The notes under the pieces were generated by a model. That model did no database searches and had not been told where the DNA came from. It saw only the letters and a program-made list of their open reading frames with translations. Both the position numbers and the translations under genes were made by a program. This document shows positions 62,839 through 64,000 of a stretch of 64,000 nt of DNA, piece by piece. Location: assembly GCF_040054535.1 (NCBI RefSeq), contig NC_090778.1, positions 15,825,001 to 15,889,000 on the forward strand, read 5' to 3'. Within the stretch, counting starts at the first letter, position 1. The number at the start of each line of letters is the position of its first letter. Source of the DNA: Antennarius striatus. Lineage: Eukaryota > Chordata > Actinopteri > Lophiiformes > Antennariidae.

Positions 62839-64000
62839 ATGTGTGAAGGACCTTCATTAATATGTGGGCCAATACCTCCAGATCCTTCTCTGTGTCCTCA
62901 GTTCTACAAACACACCCGACCAGCTTCAGGTTAGATGCTTCCAAAGACTTTGGGCAGTATATTTGTTCAACTATCCTATTAGCAAGACTTTTTGGAGCTA
63001 TTTTGAGTTTTCTTTAATCAGACCATGACTATTTTTAATAAATAACACCTTAGATTCATAATATGCTAAAACTGCTATTTTAATTAGATTGTTTTTTTAG
63101 TTTTAAAAGTTTGGTGAACTCACTGTATAGGAACTAAATGCTTTCCAGAAGTGACGTTGTTTATTTTTTCTATTTCCTGAACAGCTCGCGGCCGTTTAGA
63201 GGGAAATCGTGAGGAAACTTTGGCCCTGTTGTCAGGTCCAGTTGTACCAGATCATGTGTTGTTCCCTGGCTGCTACAGTGCTCGTATCCCAGCCCAACGT
63301 CCCCGAATTGGTCAAAATGCCTCCCATATTCTGGAACGAGGACAGAGAGGAGTAGTTGCTGAATTAATGCAGCAAAAAAGTCTCCTTCTCACCCCTGTGC
63401 CCAAACAGAGTAAGTTTGTGATTGATTTAAATCTGTGGATTTCAAAAAGGAGCAAGTCTGTTTTGTCTTAAATTGTATTCTTGTCTATCCTGTTGTATCT
63501 AAGTTTGATTTTGACAGAGCACACTAACCATGGATAAAATAAGAAGGCAATCTTGACAATCTTTTGGTGTTCCACTTCAGAACAACAAGTCCATGACTTT
63601 GGTAGAGAAAATGTGCGACGGCTCAGGGACATCCAAAAACGCTGTAAAGAGCAAGAGGCTGCAAGGGCTCAGACACGTCCAGTTCCAGTCAAAGCTCTCT
63701 GGACTTCCTCTAAATACCAGAATGTCCCATCAAAGGTTATGGTGCAGCTACAGGTAAGGCCATGTCCATGAAAGACTGTACATTATTTTTATATCGGGTA
63801 TATTTCCTCTGTCTCACTTTTAATCCAGTCTTTTTCATGCAGGCTCCTTGTTCAGTTCCTAAATTGCAATGTCAAAATTTTTTGAAATCCCACTCCAATG
63901 GTGAGTCTCCTGCCCAGCCAAGACCACACACCAAAACTTCTCCTCAAGTTTTGAAGCGCTCAGCTTCTTTTGACTCTACCAGGGACCAAAATTTGCAAGT
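62839..64000 (+). CDS. enkd1: Enkurin domain-containing protein 1, 5' part (4 exons, runs off window)
   Basis: ENKD1 is a microtubule/centrosome-associated protein with a C-terminal enkurin domain. Exons here: 62839-62929, 63185-63409, 63581-63753 and 63843 to the window edge; junctions are GT-AG and in frame. The ATG sits directly on the acceptor (TTTCCTTTAG then ATG). The N-terminus MCEGPSLICGPIPPDPSLCP is nearly the conserved ENKD1 start. Further landmarks are GRLEGN, ILERGQRGV, a basic helix ENVRRLRDIQKRCKEQE and PVKALWTSSKYQNVPSKV. The enkurin domain itself lies beyond the window. The fourth exon is still open at 64000. Confidence 0.9.

Overview
The window is vertebrate nuclear DNA, almost certainly from a teleost fish. 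The genes are split by GT-AG introns. The intergenic and intronic DNA is full of (CA)n microsatellites and fish-type transposable elements: Rex3 and other RTE-like LINEs, L2/CR1/Rex1-like LINE pieces, tRNA-derived SINEs, a Tc1 relic, and hAT-like and other MITEs. Species cannot be told from the sequence alone.

Four protein genes can be rebuilt exon by exon. (1) plat, tissue-type plasminogen activator, minus strand: coding exons from 11571 down to 4896, with a TATA-containing promoter and a non-coding first exon near 16394-16510. (2) ikbkb, the IKK-beta kinase, plus strand: ATG 29157 to stop 46305 in 21 coding exons (745 aa), with a likely GC-box promoter and non-coding exon near 27610-27827. 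(3) vdac3, a mitochondrial outer-membrane porin, minus strand: ATG 51886 to stop 48660 in 8 coding exons (283 aa), with a non-coding first exon and CpG/NRF-1-type promoter near 61182-61300. (4) enkd1, a centrosomal enkurin-domain protein, plus strand: the first four coding exons from 62839, running off the window end.

Layout: 1-3800 is gene-poor DNA; 3800-16500 plat; 16500-27600 intergenic, with a hAT MITE, a LINE 3' end, a near full-length Rex3 and a second LINE piece; 27600-47870 ikbkb, whose long introns hold an RTE LINE, Tc1, SINE and MITE relics; 47850-61300 vdac3, tail to tail with ikbkb, whose first intron holds an RTE LINE and a Rex3 insertion with clear target-site duplications; 61300-64000 the enkd1 5' region. 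The order plat, ikbkb, vdac3 matches the human 8p11 neighbourhood, but no polb or ap3m2 lies between them here.

The genes do not form one pathway: fibrinolysis (plat), NF-kappaB signalling (ikbkb), mitochondrial metabolite exchange (vdac3) and centrosome/cilium biology (enkd1). I found no undescribed system. The most distinctive points are a GC-AG intron in ikbkb, an extra linker exon and a Met after the activation site in plat, abutting poly(A) signals of ikbkb and vdac3, a nested-hairpin cluster in the predicted ikbkb 3' UTR, and a nested transposon history that can be read from target-site duplications.
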